A stretch of 64,000 nucleotides of DNA from Sporocytophaga myxococcoides DSM 11118 (lineage in GTDB: Bacteria > Bacteroidota > Bacteroidia > Cytophagales > Cytophagaceae): assembly GCF_000426725.1 (NCBI RefSeq), contig NZ_KE384560.1, forward strand, positions 1,249,048-1,313,047, read 5' to 3'. Below, piece after piece: positions 9,497-18,828 of the stretch. The notes under the pieces were generated by a model that searched no databases, was not told where the DNA came from, and saw only the letters and a program-made list of their open reading frames with translations. The position numbers were made by a program, and so were the translations under genes. Within the stretch, counting starts at the first letter, position 1. Each line of letters starts with the position of its first letter.

Positions 9497-11680
9497 ATGA
9501 AAACTACAAGTTTTATATTTAACCATTTTAAGGAGTTTGCTGAGTTTTGTTTAAGCAATGTTTTGGATAAAATTTGTGAAAGTTATTTTAATAATATAAA
9601 ATCACTTGATTTGCCTTTGATCACTTTGTTTCGGGATGTTCCGGAAAAAGTGCTGATGACATTTTTTAGAGAGAGATTCATATTATTTTTAAATGATGCT
9701 ATTGCCGACAGGTGCCTGGAGGAGATATTGCAGCTTACCGATCGGTGGAAGCATGGAGCATTGCCTTATGAGGTGAATAAATATTCAGTACAACCTTCTG
9801 ATTTGCTTATAGGATTTGGAATCCGAAAAGATGTTTTACTTCAGTTTTTACCGGAATTTACAAAAGATGTAAGAACGGCTCTTTCCATTGTTCAGGAATT
9901 AAATGATTATCATTTGCATATAGAAGAGCTTATTTTAAAGCTTTCTTCAGACATTAATAATGATATAATAAGAAAGAAAAACGAAGAATTACAAATCTCT
10001 AATGAGCTTCTGATTAGGGAAATCAGGGAAAAAGAAAAAGCTGTGAAAATTGTAGCCAGAGAAAGGAGATTTAAAGATACCTTGATCAATAATGTGAATT
10101 TCGGAGTTCTTTCTTTTGACAGAAATTTCAGGATTACTACTTGGAACAGATTATTAGAAGAGCATAATAACCTGAAGAAGGAAGATGTGATAGGACGGCA
10201 CCTTTTTGATTTGTTTCCGGAATACAAATTTTCAGGTGAAGAAGTGTTCTTTAGGAATGTACTGGAAGGCGTTATCATTAACCTTGAAGATTTAAACCGC
10301 AATGGTAAAAAAGGTTTTTTCGATGCGGTTCTGATTCCACTCAAGCATGAGGAAAAGAAAATTACAGGCGGGATTTGCATTGTCAATGATATTTCCGAAA
10401 GAAAGGTTCTTGAAGATAGATTGAAAAATAGCCTTTCGGAATTAAAGGAAGTGCAAGAAATAGCCAGGTTGGGAATATTTGAATGGAATATTAAAACCAA
10501 TAAGTTGAAATGTTCTGAAGAGATTTTGAAACAATTCCACCTAAATAATACCGGTGATTTAACATTTACAAGTTTTAAGAGCTTTATCGATCCTGATGAT
10601 TGTGAAATATTAGAAAATCTCATTAAGGAATCAGTTGAAGGAAATAAGCCATTTTCAACAGAGATAAGAATAAAAGATAAAGATCTGTTCTTATTTATTA
10701 AGGGAAAGGTTATTTCAATTCATAATCGGCCTTATAAGCTTAAAGGTATCATTCTGGATATATCTGAACGAAGAAGAATAGAAGAGGAGATAAGAGCAAA
10801 AAATCAGGCTTTGTCAGAGAAAAACGATGAACTCAAAAAGGCTGAAGAAGCATTGATTGTGATCAATAATGAATTGGAGGAAAGGGTAGAAGAAAGGACA
10901 TTTCAGCTATCTGTGTTAAATGAAGAGCTTCAAAAGGAAGTAATTGAAAGGGAGAAAGCTGAAGAAGAGTTAAAGCAGCGAAATGAAGAATTGCTGAGAA
11001 TTAATGACGACCTTGACAACTTTGTGTATAGTGCTTCTCACGATCTCAAAGCTCCGATTTCAAATATAGAAGGGCTTATTTTTACTCTGGATGCTGAGCT
11101 TAAAACCGGCAATGGCAATACTACTCCTATGATAATGGATTTAATACATAGGTCAATTGCTAACTTTAAAGATACCCTGCAAGGTCTTACAGACATAGCC
11201 AAAATAAGTGATGCTTCATCCGAAGATCAGGCAGTAATTGCAATAGATCAGGTTGTTGATGAAATCAAGCAAAATATTAAAGAAATGATTTCTTCCTGCA
11301 ATGCAGAAGTAATCACAGATTTCTCTAATTGTCCCAATATCCGCTTTTCCCGCACGAATCTAAAAAGTATTTTATATAACCTTCTGTCCAATGCTATCAA
11401 ATACAGATCACCATTTAGAACACCAAGTGTTGTGATAAAGACAGGCTGTGAGAATGATTATATATATTTTGAAGTGAGTGACAATGGAATCGGATTTGAC
11501 CCAAGTCTGAAAAATAATATTTTTTCTATGTTCAAAAGATTACATTTTCATGTGGATGGAAGCGGAATAGGTTTGTATCTGGTGAAAAGAATAGTAGATA
11601 AAAATGGGGGGAGAATTGAAGTGGAATCAGCTCCTGATAAAGGAACAACATTTAAAGTTTATCTCAAAGCAGCTGCCTGA
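9497..11680 (+). CDS. PAS-domain sensor histidine kinase
   Basis: 727 residues from the ATG at 9497; a TTG seven codons upstream (9476) is possible but adds no conserved sequence. The N-terminal helical region (about 1-150) resembles RsbR-N/heme-NO-type alpha-helical sensor domains only in outline. Two PAS domains follow (about 195-305, with FGVLSFDRNFRITTWNR, and about 325-430), then a long coiled coil, HisKA with SHDLKAPISN (His515) and HATPase with NLLSNAIKYRSP, DNGIGFDP and GSGIGLYLVKR. There is no membrane segment. The kinase core is closely similar to that of the REC-kinase at 4731-5960. No receiver partner is fused. It converges with the broken kinase gene and overlaps its 3' end by 22 bp. 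Confidence 0.88.
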   Translation: MKTTSFIFNHFKEFAEFCLSNVLDKICESYFNNIKSLDLPLITLFRDVPEKVLMTFFRERFILFLNDAIADRCLEEILQLTDRWKHGALPYEVNKYSVQPSDLLIGFGIRKDVLLQFLPEFTKDVRTALSIVQELNDYHLHIEELILKLSSDINNDIIRKKNEELQISNELLIREIREKEKAVKIVARERRFKDTLINNVNFGVLSFDRNFRITTWNRLLEEHNNLKKEDVIGRHLFDLFPEYKFSGEEVFFRNVLEGVIINLEDLNRNGKKGFFDAVLIPLKHEEKKITGGICIVNDISERKVLEDRLKNSLSELKEVQEIARLGIFEWNIKTNKLKCSEEILKQFHLNNTGDLTFTSFKSFIDPDDCEILENLIKESVEGNKPFSTEIRIKDKDLFLFIKGKVISIHNRPYKLKGIILDISERRRIEEEIRAKNQALSEKNDELKKAEEALIVINNELEERVEERTFQLSVLNEELQKEVIEREKAEEELKQRNEELLRINDDLDNFVYSASHDLKAPISNIEGLIFTLDAELKTGNGNTTPMIMDLIHRSIANFKDTLQGLTDIAKISDASSEDQAVIAIDQVVDEIKQNIKEMISSCNAEVITDFSNCPNIRFSRTNLKSILYNLLSNAIKYRSPFRTPSVVIKTGCENDYIYFEVSDNGIGFDPSLKNNIFSMFKRLHFHVDGSGIGLYLVKRIVDKNGGRIEVESAPDKGTTFKVYLKAAA

Positions 11681-12770
11681 AGAGAGGTAGCAAAGCTGTT
11701 TGGAATTTCTATCATAAATCTTGTAAATTTTCCTTCTTCAGACTCAACTTTGATAGAACCATTAAGCTTATCAATAGCTTCTTTGGCAATGTATAATCCT
11801 ATACCAGAACCATCGCTATAATGAGTACCTCTGAAAAACATTTTAAAGATACTTGGAAGATGTTTTTCCTGAATGCCAATCCCGTTATCAGCGATAGATA
11901 TTTCTGCTTTTTCGGGAGTTGTATGGATTTTGATTTCTATCCTCTTTTCAGGATTGTCTTTTTTCTGATATTTGATTGCATTAGATAAAATATTGTTGAG
12001 AATTACCTTAATCCTAAAATCATCACTCTTAAAAGGGGAAGGGTTGACAATATCGATTGCGAAATTAATACCATTTAAGCCCTCAAAGCTTTTAATATTT
12101 TCATCAAGTATCTGGTCAAAATTGATTTCTGAAAGTGTTTCTTCTATCCTGGAGTTTTTGTAGTAGTTAACAATGTTTCTTACAAAAAGATCAAGGTTTT
12201 TAACAGATTTTTCGATCATGCTGAGATACATGTCGTCTGTTTTATTCTGATCCATATCCGCCACTTTCAGGACCCCGATAATTGTCATAAGCGGGGCTTT
12301 CAGCTCATGTGATGCACTGTATACAAATCTTGTGAGTTCTTCATTGGCCTTTTGAAGGTCCTCAGTTCTTTTTTTTAACAGTTTTTTGGTAAGATATATT
12401 TCCCCTGCTTTTTCAATAGCCAGTTTGATATCTGTTTCGTTCCAGGGTTTTTTGATATAATAAAAAATCTTTCCCTTGTTTATGGCATCAATAACCGATT
12501 CTATGTCACTATATCCTGTTAGTAATATTCTAATGGTTTCCGGATATTGGCTGATAAGGGATTCGAAAAACTGAACACCTGAACACCTGTCACCTCAGGC
12601 ATTTTCTGGTCAGCAATGATTACGTGAATTTCATTCTCTTTAAGAATTTCCAGTCCTTCTTTTGCTGATTTCGCAAGAAAAATTTGATAATCAAATCGAA
12701 AGGAAGCTTTGAACACTCTCAAGTTGTATTCATCGTCATCAACATACAAAACCCTGATTTTATCTTCCAT
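11659..12770 (-). pseudogene. REC-histidine kinase disrupted by an 8-bp tandem duplication
   Basis: The 5' part encodes a receiver (MEDKIRVLYVDDD, phospho-acceptor in ADQKMPEVTG) up to VTGVQ, then frameshifts and stops at 12519. The 3' part (from 12288 in a clean frame) encodes a HATPase domain (NILSNAIKYQKK, DNGIGI, GSGIGLYIAKE). At 12573-12588 the plus strand carries GAACACCT twice in tandem. Removing one copy restores a single open frame of 367 codons from 12770 to 11662. The restored middle encodes FFESLIS, RILLTGYSD, KKPW and an H-box SASHELKAPL, all expected for a receiver joined to HisKA. No other stop interrupts it, so the lesion is recent. It could be reversible by slippage, or a strain- or assembly-specific change. 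Confidence 0.88.
12573..12588. repeat. 8-bp tandem duplication causing frameshift
   Basis: Two adjacent copies of GAACACCT (12573-12580 and 12581-12588). Eight is not a multiple of three, and deletion of one copy restores the receiver-kinase reading frame, so this repeat is the inactivating mutation. Confidence 0.92.
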
Positions 12771-13032
12771 AAGGTGCTGAAAATTATTCTATTTCAAAGT
12801 GTTTTGTTTTTTTAGTAAATATAATATAAAATTTATACCAAATACTTTATTCCCGGATTACTTATATTTTCCTCCCTTTAAAAAGTTGAATAGTACCAAA
12901 AAAATATGGCATAAATAGTAAGGAAGGGGTAAATCTTTGTTTCCAGGCTGACGCCCAAAATATGAACGAATATTTTATACTGAAAATCTTTTAATAAGGT
13001 TTCCATTTTCAATGTATAAACCTTTCAATTGC

Positions 13033-15183
13033 TTACTTCAAAGATTGGAGATTTTTAGGAAGGTATAAGATAAATTCTGTTCCAATGCCTTCCTCCGAGT
13101 GGACTTCAATTTTTCCTTTATGACTTTCTATGATGGTATAAACGATGGATAGTCCTAAGCCTGTGCCTTCTCCAACATCTTTTGTAGTAAAAAAAGGCTC
13201 AAAAATTTTCATCTTAGTTTTTTCTGACATTCCGATTCCATTGTCTTTTATCGAAACTCCTACAGACTCATCTTTTTCAAACGTTGAGATTATAATTTCC
13301 CCATCTGAAATGTTTTTTGCTTTCACTGCCTGAATAGAGTTGGTGAGGATATTCATAAATACCTGATTGATCTTTCCTGGGAAGCATTCAATAGCCGGAA
13401 TGTCATTGTAGCATTTTGAAACTTTTACTTTCCCATCCATGCTGTTGTTTAGGAGCACTAATGTAGAGTCAATACCCAGGTTTAGATCGGAAGGTTTTAA
13501 AGCGTCCTCGTCAAGTCGAGAGAAGTTTCTTAGACTTTTAACAATTTCAGCTGTTCTGGTGGCCCCTTCTGCGATTCCGCTGAGCATCATATCTATTTCT
13601 TCTATCAGATAATCATATTCAAGGTCTTCTTTTAATCTTTCAATCTGTTTGAGATTAGCGTTCTGTGGCTCCTGCTTATGAAGTTTTTCATACTCTTCAA
13701 GAATCTGCATCAGTCCCTGTATATCTCTTTTAAGTGGATTTATACTTGAACTTACAAAATTAATCGGATTATTAATTTCATGTGCAATACCGGCAGTTAG
13801 CTGACCTAGTGAAGCCATTTTCTCCGCATCCACAAGCTGTGATTGAGCCTCCTGTAAGTTAGTCAATGCTTTGTTAAGGTCCTGATTGGATTGTTGAAGT
13901 TCTGAAGTACGCTCTTCTACTTTGGATTCCAGAATTACGTTTTGTTCTCTTATAATTCTGTCATTCTCTGCCATGGCTCTGATAGCTTCAGCCTGAGAAA
14001 TTTCTTTTTCTTTCTTCAAAATATTTATTCTGTCTGCAAGGGCAAATGAAAGAAGGATTACTTCAAGCGCAGAACCTAGAGTCATGGTATAGCTTGTAAC
14101 AGTGTTATAAGGGAATATACCAAAATCCCTTAAAACAAAGAAAACAACCCCGATAAGAAATATTGTCCATGCGATTAGAAAGAACTTCGCAGACTTATAA
14201 CCTTTAAGGTTTATTTTATAAGCAATGAAAAGCATGTATAGGGCCAGGAACATGGCATTCAGCTCTATTATTAAAAAGCTTGCATTGTAATAAGTAAAAA
14301 AGGCAAGAATGATTGAAATAAAATAAATCCAGTAAAAAATATAAAAGAATTTATCCAACTTAGGCTCATGCTGTGAAGTATTCAGGAAGAACCTCATAAA
14401 CTGTGCCGCTGAAATTCCAACAAGTGTACTAAGAATATATGTGCCATTAATAGATAACCATGTGTTTCCAGGAGTTAAAAATCTAATGTTGTAGCCTAGA
14501 AAATTTGTTTGGGTAAGTCCTACAATGATGATGTAAAAAACGTAAATTAAATAGATCTTATCTCTTACAGAAAAATATATAAACAGATTATAAAAAACCA
14601 TCACCAGGATGATTCCCACATAAATTCCGGTAACCAGATCAAATTGGAGAAGGCTTTCGTATAGCGGAGTTTGTGTGCCAACTTTTAGAGGAATAGATAT
14701 CTGTTCACCTGTCCTGATTTTAAATAAGTAGGTTTTAATTTCTTCCTTTTTAATTTGAACTGGAAATATATAGTTTTGATTTTTAAATTTTCGATTGTAA
14801 TAAGGAATGATTTCTCCTGTGCTTTCAATTAGTTTTGCATGTCCGGATTCAATTTCATATAGAGAGATTTCATCAATGTTGGGCTGAAGCACGGAGAGGA
14901 AAATAGAATTTGATTCAGTAAGATTTTGTATGTGAAACTTTACCCAAATATTTTTGGATGAAACCCCTAATGTTGGAACATCCTGATTACTTTTTCTAAA
15001 GTAAGATAAATTTCCTATAACAGACGGGTGAGAATTTTCCGATGAATCTTTGAATAAGTATAGATATTTACCTGCTGATTCAAACTTGTCGGCATTTTTA
15101 TATTGAAAGACTAATTCATTTCTTTGCCCTAGTGATTGAAAAAATGTAAAAGCAAATAAAATGAATGTTAATAGAGATTTCAT
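13033..15183 (-). CDS. 7TMR-DISM sensor histidine kinase
   Basis: 716 residues from the ATG at 15183, chosen because it begins a clear signal peptide (MKSLLTFILFAFTFFQSLGQ) and lies 4 bp after the previous stop. A longer frame from 15252 would overlap that gene. Residues about 25-165 form an extracellular 7TMR-DISM extracellular-2 domain (KFHIQNLTESNSIFLSV). Seven hydrophobic segments follow (about 185-385), then a coiled coil, HisKA with GIAHEINNP (His468) and HATPase with DNGIGMSE and [15 protein letters not shown] receptors sense extracellular ligands, often carbohydrate-like or small molecules. There is no receiver, so a separate regulator is needed; the divergent one at 18353 is a candidate. 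It is the third gene of a tight operon with two biosynthetic-type genes. Confidence 0.9.
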   Translation of the reverse strand: MKSLLTFILFAFTFFQSLGQRNELVFQYKNADKFESAGKYLYLFKDSSENSHPSVIGNLSYFRKSNQDVPTLGVSSKNIWVKFHIQNLTESNSIFLSVLQPNIDEISLYEIESGHAKLIESTGEIIPYYNRKFKNQNYIFPVQIKKEEIKTYLFKIRTGEQISIPLKVGTQTPLYESLLQFDLVTGIYVGIILVMVFYNLFIYFSVRDKIYLIYVFYIIIVGLTQTNFLGYNIRFLTPGNTWLSINGTYILSTLVGISAAQFMRFFLNTSQHEPKLDKFFYIFYWIYFISIILAFFTYYNASFLIIELNAMFLALYMLFIAYKINLKGYKSAKFFLIAWTIFLIGVVFFVLRDFGIFPYNTVTSYTMTLGSALEVILLSFALADRINILKKEKEISQAEAIRAMAENDRIIREQNVILESKVEERTSELQQSNQDLNKALTNLQEAQSQLVDAEKMASLGQLTAGIAHEINNPINFVSSSINPLKRDIQGLMQILEEYEKLHKQEPQNANLKQIERLKEDLEYDYLIEEIDMMLSGIAEGATRTAEIVKSLRNFSRLDEDALKPSDLNLGIDSTLVLLNNSMDGKVKVSKCYNDIPAIECFPGKINQVFMNILTNSIQAVKAKNISDGEIIISTFEKDESVGVSIKDNGIGMSEKTKMKIFEPFFTTKDVGEGTGLGLSIVYTIIESHKGKIEVHSEEGIGTEFILYLPKNLQSLK

Positions 15184-15187
15184 CAGA

Positions 15188-15877
15188 TTAATGATTTTTA
15201 GGAATAACCAGTTGGTAATTAATTTCAAGAAGTCCTTTGGATCCCTCTTCATTGAAAAACTGGTTCGGTTTATCTCTTAAGCCAAGAATGCGGTTTCTAT
15301 CCAATTCCTGAGCAGTATCCAATGTTATAGCGTTCATTCTTCTAAGCACTCGTGCAATATAGTTCTCATTGGGATAAATAAATTCACCTTTATTGCCGAG
15401 TTGGTCCTCAACAATGAAACCGACTCGGTTTACCATGGGCATTGTATAATCTGCACAAATGGTAAATAAGGAACTTAAATTAACTTGATTGACGATAGAA
15501 ATACCAGCTCGTATTAGTAAAAGACTAATTCCTAGCCCTGCTACTGCTTTAGAATTCCACAAACCACATAATTCTCCAGTACCGCTAAGAGAGAATTCCC
15601 TAACCATGTCAAATATTTTAGGATCCATTTCGCCGATAGCTTCTTCAACAGGAAGTAAATGATCTTTGTCAGCTATATGAACTCTGATACCACCTTGTAC
15701 CACCCCTTGATTGTCTTCAGCAACAATTGCATATACATTAGGGTTAAACATCCAGTCATCATTGTTGGTGGTAATGTTCGTTATTCCATAGTCACTTAGA
15801 ACCTTTACATGACCCTCTCTAAATCTAACGCAAGTCTCGTGATCGTTTATCGCTCTAAATGCTCTAAAAATGAACAT
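15188..15877 (-). CDS. GNAT-fold acyltransferase resembling LuxI/FeeM autoinducer and N-acyl amino acid synthases
   Basis: 229 residues, no signal peptide. The pattern fits acyl-homoserine-lactone and N-acyl amino acid synthases: an N-terminal part with conserved charged and aromatic residues (RFREGH, DDWMFNPN), a strand ending GGIRV (62-66), LP at 75-76, and VREFSLSG (91-99) where LuxI has its E-x-S-R block. A helix and strand for the acyl donor follow (LGISLLLIRAG, LFTICADYTMPMVNRVGF). The function is inferred: transfer of an acyl group to an amine. The gene begins 2 bp after the ThiF-nitroreductase stop and ends 4 bp before the sensor kinase ATG. The exact family was not identified by search. 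Confidence 0.65.
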   Translation of the reverse strand: MFIFRAFRAINDHETCVRFREGHVKVLSDYGITNITTNNDDWMFNPNVYAIVAEDNQGVVQGGIRVHIADKDHLLPVEEAIGEMDPKIFDMVREFSLSGTGELCGLWNSKAVAGLGISLLLIRAGISIVNQVNLSSLFTICADYTMPMVNRVGFIVEDQLGNKGEFIYPNENYIARVLRRMNAITLDTAQELDRNRILGLRDKPNQFFNEEGSKGLLEINYQLVIPKNH

Positions 15878-15879
15878 AA

Positions 15880-18207
15880 TTAAATATTGTTAATCAAAAG
15901 CAATTTTTCCAGTGGTAATCTTAAAGACCTTGCAGAGGGCGGTTCTGCAAAAGCTAATCTAAATAAGAAAATTTCTGCAATATTTTCATCAATATTAAGA
16001 AGCTTTAAATATTTTTCTCTAGCATCACGGAGCTCCATCAGCAAATGTTCTGGCAAGCCCGCTAAATCTTTGTGCTTTAATTTTAAAAACATAAGTATTG
16101 GCGCCATTAATGGTTGTAAGGAAAGTTGGTGTTTAGTTGCTGATAACCATAGCCTTTCGACTAGCCTTCCACCTTGAAGGTAAGATGAAGCAGAATGTTT
16201 TGGAAGGGTTATGAAACCAATAGCAGAAGCGGCCTCCAGATTTTTGCCAGAAATCTTTTCAAACCCTTTTCCTTTTTTCCATTTATTTAGCAGGGTAATT
16301 GCTTCTACCTCTTTTGCCACTCTCATTCCTGCCTGTTCTGTTGCAGACAATTCCAGGGTTCTAATATCCATGCCATCCTTGCTTGATTCGACAGACTGGT
16401 TATTCCATCGAATTTCTTTTTCAAAAAAATCAGCATGTAGTTCGGGATGAAGGAATCTGATACGTTCACACGTTTTGATTACTTCATTTAATTCTTTAAG
16501 CTTAGTGGGATCATCAATGATTTTTATAATAGCTCCTGGAGTTGAATGTTGTAATGAAGTCAGATCGTCAATGACGGAGGGAGTTATCTTTTCTTTGTTC
16601 CCTCCATTACGATTCGAACATCTTACATCTATATATTTACTGAGGTCTTTGTAATCTCTGTTTTCGGCAGTATCGAGATGAGGAGTATAGAAATTGAATT
16701 TAGCAACAAGCGGACTACTTTTGCCTGATGGAAATTCATCTACACAAACATCCAACCCTTTTTCCTGTGCCTTTAAAATAAGGTTCTCCATAGAAGCTCC
16801 AAGGCTTATGAAGGAGAATAGATTATCAAAATCAGAACTTGCACTTGATTTCTTCTTATTTAAAAATAAATACAAGTTTCCCTTGTCATAATACCATTGC
16901 CAAGGTTGATTATTTCCTGGAGAAGGCGCCAGTAAAGCCGAAGAAACAATTTCCTTTATTTCCGATTCTTCGATAAATTTCTGTTTATTATTTAAAGAAA
17001 GGGGAGAAGAGGTGATAATTCCTATTATTTCATCTTTAGTTAAATATGCATCTTCAAATCCTTGGGATTCAATAAGAGTTGGCTTTTTCTTATCCTTATT
17101 TCCGACGATCTGCTCAACGTCCATATAATATCTTCCGGATTCTGAAAACTCATTGATGAAGATTCTTCTGCATACATCTGCTGTGAGGCCTCCACCTAAG
17201 GTAACAGCAGATGCTAATTGGGGCCATGTTGTAATAGTTTGTTCAATTTCAAACATAGATGCTTTCAATCTGCTTGAAATAGTATCTATCCCAATCATCG
17301 CAAGTAGGTATGGAACTTTCTCTTCATTTGTTCTAAGTGATTTTAATTTTTGGATATCTAATCCATCGATAAGTCCGTGTAACAGAGGTCTGTCTGGCTC
17401 AAGATCAAAACGTTCTACATCAAGCATGCATCTGTCGCTTGCTTCCATTACTACGGGTATTTTTAATTCTTTTGCTTTTATTCTGGCTAAAATTTTTATA
17501 TCGAGTCCATCGCATTCGTCGATGAGCAGGTCAAGATTTCCTCCCTCGCAAAAAAAGCTATCCATGTTTCCTTCATGAAGACCATCGGGAAAACACTTAA
17601 CATTGATATAGGGGTCAATCTCTGCAATCTCTCTTGCCACTGATATGGCTTTAGAAACTCCAAGATTGGATAATGGAGTTCTTATTCTGTTATAATTACT
17701 CAATTCCAGTATATCAAAGTCTGCAAGTCTTATTTCACCGAAACTTCTTTCCATGGCCATAGTAACTGAGACAGACTGCCCAACAGATAATCCAATAATT
17801 CCCACTTTTTTCTCAGCGAGTATATCTTTTTCTTCAGGAGTAATTTTATAAAAATTTCTATTCGTTCTTACTTCTACAAATTCCTCTTCATCAAGAAGAT
17901 GTACTATTTTATTTGCCCATGGGTAATATGCCCAAACACCTAGTTTATCCGGATCTTTTTTATCGAAATAATTATTTATTTCACGATCCATCTCTGCCGC
18001 TGTCAGGTTCTTCTTAGGATTTCGTAACTTGATCAGCTCTTTTACCTGGCCACGCAACTCGTCAAATACTAACAGATTAGACTCGGATTTAAGGAGATCA
18101 TTAAATTTAACAAACTCTTCTTCTTTTTTAAGTCTGAATAACAGAGGTTTATATGTAGCTCTCAGGTTCTCCGTTTTTTCAATCAGTATATTTAGTTTGT
18201 TATGCAT
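15880..18207 (-). CDS. ThiF/E1-like plus nitroreductase fusion (Rv1355c-type)
   Basis: 775 residues, cytosolic. After a helical N-terminus comes an E1/ThiF Rossmann domain (about 110-370): GIIGLSVGQS at 136-145 replaces the usual GxGGLG loop, DFDILELSNYNR at 163-174 is the adenylation motif, and LLIDECDGLD (228-236) matches the LVxDCTDN region. No CxxC zinc pair is visible, and the usual catalytic Cys is uncertain. The second half (about 415-775) is an FMN nitroreductase fold with ALLAPSPGNNQPWQW (424-438). This fusion is known as the Rv1355c family, of undetermined function. E1-like adenylation together with FMN oxidation recalls azoline/azole RiPP enzymes. It heads the three-gene operon, and a divergent response regulator starts 146 bp away. 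Confidence 0.8.
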   Translation of the reverse strand: MHNKLNILIEKTENLRATYKPLLFRLKKEEEFVKFNDLLKSESNLLVFDELRGQVKELIKLRNPKKNLTAAEMDREINNYFDKKDPDKLGVWAYYPWANKIVHLLDEEEFVEVRTNRNFYKITPEEKDILAEKKVGIIGLSVGQSVSVTMAMERSFGEIRLADFDILELSNYNRIRTPLSNLGVSKAISVAREIAEIDPYINVKCFPDGLHEGNMDSFFCEGGNLDLLIDECDGLDIKILARIKAKELKIPVVMEASDRCMLDVERFDLEPDRPLLHGLIDGLDIQKLKSLRTNEEKVPYLLAMIGIDTISSRLKASMFEIEQTITTWPQLASAVTLGGGLTADVCRRIFINEFSESGRYYMDVEQIVGNKDKKKPTLIESQGFEDAYLTKDEIIGIITSSPLSLNNKQKFIEESEIKEIVSSALLAPSPGNNQPWQWYYDKGNLYLFLNKKKSSASSDFDNLFSFISLGASMENLILKAQEKGLDVCVDEFPSGKSSPLVAKFNFYTPHLDTAENRDYKDLSKYIDVRCSNRNGGNKEKITPSVIDDLTSLQHSTPGAIIKIIDDPTKLKELNEVIKTCERIRFLHPELHADFFEKEIRWNNQSVESSKDGMDIRTLELSATEQAGMRVAKEVEAITLLNKWKKGKGFEKISGKNLEAASAIGFITLPKHSASSYLQGGRLVERLWLSATKHQLSLQPLMAPILMFLKLKHKDLAGLPEHLLMELRDAREKYLKLLNIDENIAEIFLFRLAFAEPPSARSLRLPLEKLLLINNI

Positions 18208-18315
18208 CTGAGTATTTTTTAGCTAAGATTACGTTTACGATAAAAAGTTAATTATTGGTTATATTTTTACTTCGATTCAATTTAAGATATCTTTAATAAG
18301 GAAATTTTCAACAAA

Positions 18316-18323
18316 TACGTTTG
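18316..18323 (+). promoter_or_regulatory. Candidate -7 box for response regulator gene
   Basis: TACGTTTG fits TAnnTTTG and lies 29 bp before the ATG at 18353. The -33 element is not clear. The 145-bp divergent region must also hold the promoter of the three-gene operon. Confidence 0.4.
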
Positions 18324-18352
18324 TTTTTGCGTAAAATCTTTTCAAAAAAATT

Positions 18353-18814
18353 ATGGAAGATAAGATACGGATTCTATATATAGATGATGAAAAAAATAAT
18401 CTGACAGCCTTCAAGGCTACATTCAGACCGTATTTTAAAATATTTATCGCTGAATCTGCGGAAGAGGGAAGGAAAATTCTTGAATCTGAAAAAGTTGAGA
18501 TTATTATTACCGATCAGAGGATGCCGGTAATGACCGGTGTTGAATTTCTTTCATCAATAATTGAGACCTATCCTGACCCTATCAGAATTTTGTTAACAGG
18601 ATATTCGGATCTTCAGGCTGTTATAGATGCGGTAAATAAAGGCCATATCTATCAATATATCAGCAAACCCTGGGAAGAGCAGCATTTGAAAATTATAATA
18701 GAGAAAGCTTACGAAGTATATCGTTTAAAAATGGAAAACAAGGAGTTGGTTAAAAGCCTTTTAAGAGCCAATCAGCAACTTGAATTTTACCTTCGTCAGA
18801 AGCTGATTTCTTAA
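18353..18814 (+). CDS. Response regulator (RpfG-type receiver only)
   Basis: 153 residues: acidic pair DDE at 11-13, phospho-acceptor D54 (IITDQRMPVMTG), RILLTGYSD switch and KPW loop (ISKPWEE), with a short helical tail. Receivers with this TDQRMP/GYSD/KPW signature normally precede HD-GYP or kinase outputs, but here the protein ends after the tail. Its N-terminus (MEDKIRILYIDD) closely matches the receiver of the broken kinase at 12770, so the two are paralogues on either side of the three-gene operon. It diverges from that operon and could serve its receiver-less kinase. It converges with smc after 14 bp. Confidence 0.85.
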   Translation: MEDKIRILYIDDEKNNLTAFKATFRPYFKIFIAESAEEGRKILESEKVEIIITDQRMPVMTGVEFLSSIIETYPDPIRILLTGYSDLQAVIDAVNKGHIYQYISKPWEEQHLKIIIEKAYEVYRLKMENKELVKSLLRANQQLEFYLRQKLIS

Positions 18815-18828
18815 AAGACTTTTACTGT

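Noticed and set aside
15183..15252. Longer N-terminus for the DISM kinase
   Set aside because: It overlaps the upstream coding region and would put 23 residues before an evident signal peptide.
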